Shown piece by piece: positions 1 through 6,337 of a stretch of 12,414 bases of DNA. Source of the DNA: CAZBSE01 sp964578625 (GTDB lineage: Bacteria; Actinomycetota; Humimicrobiia; Humimicrobiales; Humimicrobiaceae); assembly GCA_964578625.1 (NCBI GenBank), contig CAZODQ010000026.1, positions 1 to 12,414 of the forward strand, given 5' to 3'. The notes under the pieces are model-generated. The model ran no database searches and had not been told where the DNA came from. It was given only the letters and a program-made list of their open reading frames with translations. The stretch's first letter is position 1; the number at the start of each line of letters is the position of its first letter. A program made the translations under genes and the position numbers.

Positions 1-55
1 GAGCATTTCCTCGGTAAGGAAAAGGTCATCGGTTCAAGTCCGATCGCGGGCTCCA
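1..55 (+). tRNA. tRNA-Thr (GGT), 3' part only
   Basis: The first bases are the 3' side of the D-stem; the acceptor 5' strand and most of the D-arm lie outside the window. Anticodon stem 6-10/18-22 (TTTCC/GGAAA) is perfect and encloses the seven-base loop TCGGTAA, so the anticodon is GGT (threonine). The variable loop is 23-27. The T-arm is 28-44 with loop TTCAAGT and five paired bases. The acceptor 3' strand is 45-51, the discriminator is T52, and CCA is encoded at 53-55. The base before the anticodon (position 33, base 12) is C rather than the near-universal T. The next gene starts 53 bases downstream with no terminator visible between, so read-through is possible. Confidence 0.9.
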
Positions 56-108
56 CACAAATAGTTTGTTAATATAAAGATTAATTCTTACCGTCATGAG
101 GTAATGAT

Positions 109-819
109 ATGGCTAAATCGATCTATGTAGTAGATGATGAAGAAAATATCCTTGAGATCATTGAATATAATCTGTGTAAAAACGGATATGATGTCAAAGG
201 TTTCAAGGATGGAAGAAGCTTTCAGGATTATTTTGATGTAAAGAAACCGGATCTGGTAATACTGGATCTAATGCTTCCGGACATTGATGGTTTTGATATA
301 TGCAGAGACATTAAAGAGAGAACGGATGTACCGGTTATAATTCTGAGTGCTAAAAGTGAAGAGTTGGACAAAGTGCTTGGATTAGAGCTGGGTGCCGATG
401 ATTATATGGTAAAGCCGTTTGGAATGAGAGAGCTTATGGCAAGAGTAAAAAATCTCCTAAAGCGATCAAAAAGTAAGGTTCAGTCAAAGAAGGCGAAACC
501 TTTGCGGAGTGAATATATTTTTAATTCCATAAATTTATGTATAAATGAAGAAAAACATGAACTCTTCCTTGATAAAAGGCCTGTAAAATTAAATCCGAAA
601 GAATTTGAAGTCATGACCATGCTGATCAGAAATATAAATAGTCTGATGACTAGAATGGATCTCATTAAAGCCATATGGGGCGAGGATTATTTTGGAGACA
701 CCAGGACGCTTGATGTCCATATCAGAAGAATAAGAAAGAAAATGTCGTATAAAGATTTTGGGAAAAAATACATAAAAACTATCCATGGATATGGTTATAA
801 ACTCTCCAATGAATTTTAA
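109..819 (+). CDS. phoB: OmpR/PhoB-family response regulator (phosphate regulon)
   Basis: Two-component response regulator of 236 residues, the usual length for the OmpR/PhoB family. The receiver domain covers about residues 4-116: the acidic pair D9/D10, the phosphoacceptor D53 in VILDLMLPD, the switch residue S80 in VIILSAK, and K102 in VKPF. The DNA-binding winged helix covers about 135-234, with the recognition-helix segment TRTLDVHIRRIRKKM and the C-terminal hairpin IKTIHGYGYKL. The start is ATG with GAGG at 98-101 as ribosome binding site. Position directly upstream of pstSCA and a PhoR-like kinase, with Pho-box repeats after its stop codon, points to the phosphate regulator (PhoB, called PhoP in Bacillus) rather than another OmpR-type protein. 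The family assignment is certain; the PhoB role rests on context. Confidence 0.9.
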   Translation: MAKSIYVVDDEENILEIIEYNLCKNGYDVKGFKDGRSFQDYFDVKKPDLVILDLMLPDIDGFDICRDIKERTDVPVIILSAKSEELDKVLGLELGADDYMVKPFGMRELMARVKNLLKRSKSKVQSKKAKPLRSEYIFNSINLCINEEKHELFLDKRPVKLNPKEFEVMTMLIRNINSLMTRMDLIKAIWGEDYFGDTRTLDVHIRRIRKKMSYKDFGKKYIKTIHGYGYKLSNEF

Positions 820-879
820 TCTTTTTTTAACAATTATTTAATTTTTTATTAACATCGCAAATTCATTATTTGCTATAAT
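816..879 (+). promoter_or_regulatory. Pho-box array and extended -10 promoter of pstS
   Basis: Four TTAAnn hexamers start at 816, 827, 838 and 849 (TTAATC, TTAACA, TTAATT, TTAACA), exactly one per 11 bp, so all lie on one face of the helix. The first overlaps the phoB stop codon. A perfect -10 TATAAT lies at 874-879 and is extended by TG at 871-872. No good -35 exists: the last hexamer (849-854) ends 19 bp before the -10 and sits where a -35 would be. Direct TTnACA-like repeats with about 5-bp spacers covering the -35 region are the known layout of PhoP/PhoB-activated promoters. Predicted transcription start is near 886. Confidence 0.75.
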
Positions 880-928
880 CCCCTCTGATATCATTATGGC
901 TGATTTTAATGTTAGAAAGGAGTAAAAA

Positions 929-1867
929 TTGTCAAGAAGTGGAAACAAAATATGGGATGTTATTAGCCTTGCAGTAGTAATAATGTTTATAGGGAGCATT
1001 ATATTTTCCGGCTGTAATAAAACGGAAGAAGTAAATGCAGAAGTGAAAGCAGGAGGAACAACAGAAGAAGGCGGAAAACAGTTTGAAGGCCAGGAGCTTA
1101 ATATCTCTGGCTCTACTACAATCCTCCCTATTACAACTCTGGCAGCGGAAGCTTTCATGGACGAATACGGCGGGTCAGTGACTGTCAGCGGCGGAGGTTC
1201 CGGAACGGGGATATCCGAAGCAATAAACGGATTAAATGACATAGGTAATGCTTCAAGAGCTGCAAAAGATACAGAGAAAGACGAAGCCGCCGATCTCGGA
1301 ATAGAACTGGAAGAAGTAGTGGTGGCAATTGATGCAATATGTGTTGTGACCAGCGGAAATATCACAGGTGTTGATGATCTGACCATACAGCAACTTTCCG
1401 ATATCTTTAGAGGAGAGATTACCAATTGGAGCGAAGTGGGCGGACCGGATACCCAGATAGTTTTAGCTTCCAGGGACTCGTCATCAGGTACTTATGAGTA
1501 CTTCCTTGAAAGAGTAGTCCAGATCGATAAAGAATTTGAGGATTATACCTTTGCGGCTACTGCTCTAGCCCTCCAGTCAAATGCTGATGTGGTAAATACA
1601 GTTGCTGATAACGACAATACAATAGGTTATATCGGTCTTGGATACCTGAAGGAAGCTGTCGACGGCGGAGCCAAGCTGGTAAATGTGGAAGGCATAGAAC
1701 CTTCGCTTGATACGGCAAGATCGGGAGAGTACCCTATATCAAGACCACTATATAATTATTACAGGAAAGGCGACCTGAGTGATATAGGTCAGGCTTATCT
1801 TGACTTTCTTCTAAGTGATGAAGGCCAGGCCCTGGTTCAGAGCGCAGGTTTTGTACCTCTTCCGTAG
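929..1867 (+). CDS. pstS: Phosphate ABC transporter substrate-binding lipoprotein PstS
   Basis: Captures inorganic phosphate outside the membrane and hands it to PstCA; 312 residues. The start is TTG with AAAGGAG at 916-922 six bases upstream; the first in-frame ATG would cut into the signal peptide. Residues 8-28 are a hydrophobic lipoprotein signal ending FSGC, so C29 is the likely lipidated residue (F at -3 is unusual but tolerated). A hydrophilic linker runs about 30-55. Phosphate-binding PstS signatures follow: SGSTTILP (60-67), SGGGSGTG (87-94), IGNASR (105-110) and SRDSSSGTYEYF (from 181). It lies just behind a Pho-box promoter and before pstC. A 174-bp AT-rich spacer with hairpins separates it from pstC, so its expression may exceed that of the permeases. 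Confidence 0.95.
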   Translation: MSRSGNKIWDVISLAVVIMFIGSIIFSGCNKTEEVNAEVKAGGTTEEGGKQFEGQELNISGSTTILPITTLAAEAFMDEYGGSVTVSGGGSGTGISEAINGLNDIGNASRAAKDTEKDEAADLGIELEEVVVAIDAICVVTSGNITGVDDLTIQQLSDIFRGEITNWSEVGGPDTQIVLASRDSSSGTYEYFLERVVQIDKEFEDYTFAATALALQSNADVVNTVADNDNTIGYIGLGYLKEAVDGGAKLVNVEGIEPSLDTARSGEYPISRPLYNYYRKGDLSDIGQAYLDFLLSDEGQALVQSAGFVPLP

Positions 1868-1940
1868 ATTTAAAAAAGAGATTTTCATAAAACTGTTTGA
1901 TACAGGATTGAAAAAAAGAATACTGAAAAAAGAGAGAAGA

Positions 1941-1972
1941 GGGGTTATAGATTTTTATAAATCTATAAACCC
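1941..1972 (+). other. Stem-loop in the pstS-pstC spacer (attenuator-like)
   Basis: GGGTTATAGATTT (1942-1954) pairs with AAATCTATAAACCC (1959-1972), giving 13 base pairs with a single bulged A and a four-base loop TTAT. What follows is AATTTTAAAAAATA, with only four consecutive T, so a full intrinsic terminator is doubtful. A partial terminator or an RNA-stabilising 3' end for pstS mRNA is more likely. Such an element would let the binding protein be made in excess of the permeases, as is usual for ABC importers. Confidence 0.5.
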
Positions 1973-2011
1973 TAATTTTAAAAAATATAGCTTAATTTTA
2001 AAATTATTTGT

Positions 2012-2033
2012 ATTATATTTTTGTAAATATAAT
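2012..2033 (+). other. AT-rich hairpin just upstream of pstC
   Basis: ATTATATTT (2012-2020) and AAATATAAT (2025-2033) form a perfect nine-base-pair stem with loop TTGT, ending about 11 bases before the pstC start. No Shine-Dalgarno sequence lies between hairpin and start; the spacer instead contains CCTCC (2034-2038), the complement of such a site. A translational control role is possible, but the sequence is so AT-rich that the hairpin may be incidental. Confidence 0.35.
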
Positions 2034-2044
2034 CCTCCATATTG

Positions 2045-2932
2045 ATGATAAGGCTAAAGATAAAATTTAGGAATTTAAAAAGTTTTTTTATAGCAAAATT
2101 TATTTTGCTAAACGGTATAATCTCTATTATAGTACTAGGTTTAATACTTACTTTCCTTGTATATAATTCCATTAAGTTTTTCAGTCAGTATCCTATATTT
2201 AATTTTCTGGGTGGAACCCAATGGTCGCCTACGGTTGTAGGGAAATTCGGCTTTGTCCCTCTTCTGGTCGGCTCTTTTGAAGTAGCATTTGGTGCTATAT
2301 TAATATCTGTACCTCTGGGTGTCGGGGTGGCAATCTACATAGGTGAACTTGCCCCCAGGTTTGTAAGAGAAACAATCAAACCGATAATAGAGGTACTGGC
2401 AACTCTTCCCTCTGTAGTGATAGGTTTTATTGGTCTAAAGACTATTGTACCGATTGTAAAGAAGGTGTTCGGTCTCAGTATCGGGCTTACCGCATTAAGC
2501 GGGTCAATAATGCTGGCGTTTATGGCTCTTCCGACTATAATATCAATTTCAGAGGATGCAATAAATGCAGTGCCTAAAAGATTAAGACATGCATCTCTTG
2601 CACTCGGAGCCACAAAATGGGAGACGACAATTAAAACAGTGGTTCCGGCCGCTTCTTCGGGTATTATTGCCGCAGTTTTACTCGGACTGGGAAGGGTAGT
2701 CGGAGAGACCATGGCAGTACTGATGATAACCGGTAATTCTCCCAGGATAGCATTTTCCTGGCTGCAGCCTGTAAGGACAATAACTGCAACCATAGCAGCA
2801 GAAATGGGCGAGACTGTTCAGGGAGGACTTCATTATTCAGCTTTGTTTGCCATTGGATTGATATTATTTATTATAACATTCATTATCAATTTGATTGCTG
2901 ACAGATATGTAGGCAGGATCAGAAACGTATGA
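2045..2932 (+). CDS. pstC: Phosphate ABC transporter permease PstC
   Basis: Membrane permease of the phosphate importer, 295 residues, about six transmembrane segments. The cytoplasmic EAA loop HASLALGATKWETTIKTVVP (about 182-201) contacts the ATPase. It is followed by GRVVGETMA, which carries the Arg and Glu matching residues known to matter for transport in E. coli PstC. I chose ATG 2045; a TTG sits immediately before it (2042) and could serve instead. Neither has a Shine-Dalgarno sequence, which is odd beside pstS. The stop codon overlaps the pstA start by four bases (ATGA), so PstC and PstA are probably translationally coupled. Confidence 0.93.
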   Translation: MIRLKIKFRNLKSFFIAKFILLNGIISIIVLGLILTFLVYNSIKFFSQYPIFNFLGGTQWSPTVVGKFGFVPLLVGSFEVAFGAILISVPLGVGVAIYIGELAPRFVRETIKPIIEVLATLPSVVIGFIGLKTIVPIVKKVFGLSIGLTALSGSIMLAFMALPTIISISEDAINAVPKRLRHASLALGATKWETTIKTVVPAASSGIIAAVLLGLGRVVGETMAVLMITGNSPRIAFSWLQPVRTITATIAAEMGETVQGGLHYSALFAIGLILFIITFIINLIADRYVGRIRNV

Positions 2933-3792
2933 TAGATAAAAAAATGAAAAGCAGGTATTTAAAACAGAATATTTGGTATTCAGTATTACTATTTTTAAGC
3001 TTTATAGTCATTATATTTGTATTTGGCATAATAATTTATCTTATTGTCAAGGGCGGACCAACACTGAGCTGGGAATTTATCAGTCAGAAGCCGAAATCAG
3101 GTATGCGTGAAGGCGGAATAATGCCAGCTATCGTAGGTACTTTGTATCTGGTGCTGGGGACCATAATCTTTGCCCTTCCGATTGGAGTATTTTCTGCAAT
3201 ATATTTGAACGAATATGCGGTAAAAAACAGGATCACAAAGATAATAAGGCTTTCAATAATAAATATGTCAGGAGTACCGTCAGTGGTATTCGGTCTATTC
3301 GGTCTGGGTATGTTCGTAATATTTTTCGGTTTTGGGAAGTCTATCCTTGCAGGTTCCCTGACCCTTGCATTTTTGATTCTCCCGGTTATCATTACAGCTT
3401 CGGAGGAAGCATTAAAGTGTGTTCCGGAGACTTACAGGCACGCGTCTCTGGCACTGGGTGCTACCAAATGGCAGACTATAGTAAAAGTTGTACTTCCCCG
3501 GGCCCTGCCGGGAATAATAACCGGTTCTGTTATAGGAATAGGAAGAGCTGCCGGGGAAACTGCGCCCATATTATTTACGGTAGCAGCGTTTATGAAGCCC
3601 GACCTGCCCAATTCTATCTTCAGCCAGACAATGGCTCTTCCCTATCATCTATTTGTTGTTGCTACCACTATGCCGGATGCTCCTGAAGATATGCAGTGGG
3701 GGACTGCTCTGGTGCTGCTTATACTGGTAATGATATTTGCGGTAACCGGAGCGATTATAAGGGCAAGGGCAAGATTGCGCAGGGGTGAATAG
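2929..3792 (+). CDS. pstA: Phosphate ABC transporter permease PstA
   Basis: Second channel subunit of the phosphate importer, 287 residues. The first transmembrane segment is about 17-40, then a periplasmic stretch with PTLSWEFI and the core permease domain from about residue 60. The EAA loop HASLALGATKWQTIVKVVLP and the following GRAAGETAPILFT are diagnostic: the GETAP form marks PstA, whereas GETMA marks PstC. The tail RARARLRRGE is basic and cytoplasmic. The gene begins inside the pstC stop codon (ATGA overlap). Normally pstB, encoding the ATPase, comes next; here the next 260 bp contain no ABC ATPase. Confidence 0.94.
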   Translation: MIDKKMKSRYLKQNIWYSVLLFLSFIVIIFVFGIIIYLIVKGGPTLSWEFISQKPKSGMREGGIMPAIVGTLYLVLGTIIFALPIGVFSAIYLNEYAVKNRITKIIRLSIINMSGVPSVVFGLFGLGMFVIFFGFGKSILAGSLTLAFLILPVIITASEEALKCVPETYRHASLALGATKWQTIVKVVLPRALPGIITGSVIGIGRAAGETAPILFTVAAFMKPDLPNSIFSQTMALPYHLFVVATTMPDAPEDMQWGTALVLLILVMIFAVTGAIIRARARLRRGE

Positions 3793-3827
3793 TACGATTA
3801 CTGGTTTTTAAAAAACGGGGATTGATT

Positions 3828-3994
3828 ATGAGGAGGATATTTTATGAGAAACTTGACGAAATAAACCAGGATTTGATAAACATGGGAAGCCTTGTCCAGG
3901 ATGCGGTACATGATTCTTTGCAGGCATTTCTTATTACCGAGTATCAGCCGGGGATGTAATTACCTCTGAATTAAGCTTTAAAATCCATAAGTAG
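3828..3994 (+). pseudogene. Decayed second phoU copy (N-terminal remnant)
   Basis: The 43-codon reading frame 3828-3959 opens like PhoU. Of the first 33 residues, 21 match the intact downstream PhoU, including the run MGSLVQDAVHDS. The DNA there differs by one base over 23. After residue 34 the frame jumps to ITEYQP, which resembles the intact IQAEHQP about 30 residues further on, suggesting an internal deletion, and then stops. In another frame, 3947-3994 reads AGDVITSELSFKIHK and stop, which resembles the next PhoU segment (a D, then I-S, then K) with a small gap. I read this as an ancient paralogue damaged by deletion and frameshift. The N-terminal homology is clear; the downstream part is tentative. 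It lies 35 bp after pstA, where pstB or phoU is normally found. Confidence 0.75.
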
Positions 3995-4012
3995 AATTTA
4001 ATATTTAACTCT

Positions 4013-4020
4013 GATATTAT
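4013..4020 (+). promoter_or_regulatory. Possible extended -10 upstream of phoR
   Basis: TGATATTAT at 4012-4020 contains a TG-n-TATTAT extended -10, 35 bp before the kinase start. TTAATA (3998) and TTAACT (4005) lie just upstream but are 7 bp apart, not 11, so they do not form a Pho box. No -35 is visible. It is offered only as a weak candidate for separate transcription of phoR-phoU. Confidence 0.25.
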
Positions 4021-4054
4021 TTTTTTAATATTAAATAAGATTAATATAGGTTTG

Positions 4055-5386
4055 ATGTCACAGGAAATTTATATATATTTACTGGCAATAGTTGTGCTAA
4101 TTCTTTTAGTACTGACTATATATTATCATTTAAGAGTAAAGAAGATATACAGACACTTCAAAACGCTTTTAGATATTTTATCATCGGGTATAAGCGAAAT
4201 CAGTAATATAGGTATTGATAATTCATCAGTGCATGTATCATCAAAATTAAACGAGTATGAAAGATTCCGGGATGTTAAGGAGCTTATAAACAATATCTCT
4301 GAACAGTTTAAAAAGAATTCAAAACTCATAGATACTGTTTTAAATAATATGTCTATGGGCATCATGATAATCGGAATTGATAAAAAGATTATTAAAATAA
4401 ATGCTTCACTTCTAAATCTTTTCCATCTCGAGAGCAGTAAAGTAATTGGAGAAAACATAATGATGGTGTTCAGTAATGCAAAATTAGAAAGTATGGTAGC
4501 AGACACAATAAAGGATAGAAAACAAAAAAAAGAAGATATGAAATTTTACGGTTATGAAGACTTGTATCTTACTATAGAAACTATTCCTTTAGAATTTGAT
4601 TATAATACAGGAAGTAAAAGTATTTCTATAAAGGCAGAAGCCGGAAAAGAAATAAGTGTTTTGGTACTGGCGGAGAATGTAACACAGGAAGTTGAGTTCT
4701 CGAAGCTGAGGAGCCAATTTGTTGCAAATGTCTCACATGAAATGCGAACACCCCTTACATCGATAAGAGGATATCTGGAAACAATCCTCGGTTCTGGTAT
4801 AAAAGATAAAAAGCTGGTGAGAAAATATTTAAACAAAGGTCTTGAAGAAGTGAACAGGTTAAACTTTCTGATAAAAGATATCCTTGATCTTTCAAGGATC
4901 GAATACAGGCGTAATGTGATATTTGCAAATGATATAGATCTTGTAGAGGTAATAAGGGAAAGTATTGATTCGTTGGATTTTCTGGCGGATGAAAATAATA
5001 TTACCGTTGAGTTTGAGCATACAAAGGATTCAATAAAATACAGATCAGATGAAGAACTCTTTAGGCAGCTTGCAGGAAATATAATAGAAAACGCAATGTT
5101 TTATGCAGGCAGCGGATCCAGGTTAAAAATAAATCTTTCGGAGGATGAAGAAAATATATATTTAAATTTTGCTGATAACGGAAAAGGAATATTAAAAGAG
5201 GACCTTCCTTATATTTTTCAAAGATTCTTCAGAGGAAAGTCACCATATTCTTTAAAAAGGATCGGATCAGGACTGGGGCTTTCCATTGTAAAACACACAG
5301 TGGATCTTCATGGAGGCAGGGTAGAAGTTACCAGCAGGCCGAACATTGAAACAAGTTTTAAAATTGTGCTGCCGAAAAATATTTGA
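4055..5386 (+). CDS. phoR: PhoR-like membrane sensor histidine kinase
   Basis: Sensor kinase of 443 residues, the likely partner of the upstream regulator. One hydrophobic segment (about 6-25) anchors it, with no sizeable extracellular domain, so it probably senses through the membrane transporter and PhoU as PhoR does. A PAS domain covers about 92-210 (LNNMSMGIMIIGIDKKIIKIN onward). The HisKA H-box is FVANVSHEMRTPLTSIRGYL with phospho-acceptor H228. The ATPase domain has the N-box GNIIENAMFYAG, the G1 box FADNGKGI, the F-box YIFQRFFRG and the G2 box GSGLGLSIVKH, so it looks catalytically intact. A TTG (4052) precedes the chosen ATG; only a weak TAGG (4047-4050) could act as ribosome binding site. 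The PhoR role rests on context and architecture. Confidence 0.9.
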   Translation: MSQEIYIYLLAIVVLILLVLTIYYHLRVKKIYRHFKTLLDILSSGISEISNIGIDNSSVHVSSKLNEYERFRDVKELINNISEQFKKNSKLIDTVLNNMSMGIMIIGIDKKIIKINASLLNLFHLESSKVIGENIMMVFSNAKLESMVADTIKDRKQKKEDMKFYGYEDLYLTIETIPLEFDYNTGSKSISIKAEAGKEISVLVLAENVTQEVEFSKLRSQFVANVSHEMRTPLTSIRGYLETILGSGIKDKKLVRKYLNKGLEEVNRLNFLIKDILDLSRIEYRRNVIFANDIDLVEVIRESIDSLDFLADENNITVEFEHTKDSIKYRSDEELFRQLAGNIIENAMFYAGSGSRLKINLSEDEENIYLNFADNGKGILKEDLPYIFQRFFRGKSPYSLKRIGSGLGLSIVKHTVDLHGGRVEVTSRPNIETSFKIVLPKNI

Positions 5387-5459
5387 CCCCCTGATAACAT
5401 AATTAAAAATAGATAGAAAAATCGCTTATATACAATTAAAATAGATTTAGAGGTATAAA

Positions 5460-6131
5460 ATGAGAAAGACATTCCAACAGAAACTCGGAGAAATAACAGA
5501 AGATGTACTTGCTATGGGGAGTCTTGTCCAGGATGCAGTACATGATTCTATTGAGGCGCTGGTAAAGATAGATCAGCAGCTGGCTGAGAAAATCATTGAT
5601 GGGGATGAAAAAATAAATGAATATGATATTTCCATTGAGGAAAAATGTATAGTTATTCAGGCAGAACATCAGCCAGTCGCAGTTGACCTTAGATTTATTC
5701 ACTCTGTAAGTATAATAATTAAAAGCCTTGAGAGAATTGGTGACCTTGCAGTGAATGTAGCCAGGATTATCAAGCGTCTTTCAAGAGAAAAAGAGAATAA
5801 AAATCTGGATAAAAGAACTATAGACCTTTTAGTAGAAATGGGAAATCTCGTAAAACACGAACTGACACGCGCACTGGAAGCATTTAAAGACAGGGATCCA
5901 AGGCTTGCATCAAAATTGGATAAATCCGATGATGCAGTTGATGAGATTCAAAAGATGATATTCAGGAAATTGTTTTCCACAAAAAAGGGAAAGGAAAATA
6001 TAAAATTCATTACTAATATTGCACTTGCAAGTCGCTACCTTGAGAGAATGGGCGACCAGTCGGTAAATATAGCAGACAGGATCCTGTACTTCTTAACCGG
6101 AGACTATAGGATTTTTCACGGTAATGTATGA
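5460..6131 (+). CDS. phoU: Phosphate signalling protein PhoU
   Basis: Cytoplasmic regulator linking Pst transport to PhoR, normally repressing the Pho response when phosphate is plentiful; 223 residues, full length. It contains the two tandem three-helix PhoU repeats, each with the metal-binding E-x3-D motif: LERIGDLAVNVARI (E91, D95) and LERMGDQSVNIADRI (E195, D199). The start is ATG with AGAGG about 6 bases upstream. It follows phoR by 73 bp, probably in one transcript. A damaged paralogue of its N-terminus lies upstream of phoR, so this is the only functional phoU in the window. Confidence 0.95.
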   Translation: MRKTFQQKLGEITEDVLAMGSLVQDAVHDSIEALVKIDQQLAEKIIDGDEKINEYDISIEEKCIVIQAEHQPVAVDLRFIHSVSIIIKSLERIGDLAVNVARIIKRLSREKENKNLDKRTIDLLVEMGNLVKHELTRALEAFKDRDPRLASKLDKSDDAVDEIQKMIFRKLFSTKKGKENIKFITNIALASRYLERMGDQSVNIADRILYFLTGDYRIFHGNV

Positions 6132-6337
6132 TCTTCTCCAAGGCAATTGACGGCTCCTTCGTAACTTTTAAATTCAACAATCTATATTATAAGAAGTCTT
6201 AAACCAATCGGTGTTTTTAATTAGGAACCAGAAATTTTAAATCATATATAATTCGAGCGTATTTGAATAAGCAATAATAATGTTATATAATTATATAATA
6301 TTTTTTAAATATAGATATTATAATTGATTTATAACAA
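6132..6337 (+). other. AT-rich intergenic region between phoU and the HD-GYP gene
   Basis: There is no plausible small gene here. The 5' half has no strong intrinsic terminator for the phosphate locus. The 3' half holds the promoter described separately and a perfect 16-bp palindrome. The last 45 bp before the HD-GYP start are almost pure A/T with no Shine-Dalgarno sequence. Confidence 0.5.
6263..6291 (+). promoter_or_regulatory. Sigma-70-type promoter for the HD-GYP gene
   Basis: The -35 is TTGAAT at 6263-6268 and the -10 is a perfect TATAAT at 6286-6291, separated by the optimal 17 bp. The start codon lies 46 bp beyond the -10. A 16-bp palindrome, TTATATAATTATATAA (6283-6298), covers the -10 and could be an operator, although AT-richness makes chance palindromes easier. 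Confidence 0.5.

Noticed and set aside
69..86. Possible Pho box upstream of phoB (TTAATA at 69, TTAATT at 81)
   Set aside because: The spacing is 12 bp rather than 11, only two repeats exist, and no -10 lies at a suitable distance.
838..1425. 195-codon minus-strand frame antisense to pstS
   Set aside because: Shadow of pstS: Ser/Ala/Thr-rich composition follows from the complementary codons, and it runs through the pstS promoter.
1815..2045. 76-codon open frame overlapping the pstS end and the pstS-pstC spacer
   Set aside because: It begins inside pstS in another frame, and the spacer part is lysine- and phenylalanine-rich as expected from A/T tracts; no family resemblance.
2335..2793. 152-codon minus-strand frame inside pstC, with a lipoprotein-like start
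   Set aside because: Fully antisense to a well-supported permease gene. The apparent lipobox VLTGCS arises from codons of pstC, and no promoter or ribosome site supports it.
3831..3864. AGGAGG followed by ATG at 3844, a perfect ribosome binding site for a six-codon frame
   Set aside because: The AGGAGG encodes Arg-Arg of the PhoU remnant (MRRIF aligned to MRKTF), and the frame it would serve stops after six codons; probably coincidence.
6150..6220. Terminator for the phosphate locus after phoU
   Set aside because: AAGG/CCTT and ACC/GGT pairings are only three to four base pairs; insufficient even though TTTTT follows one of them.
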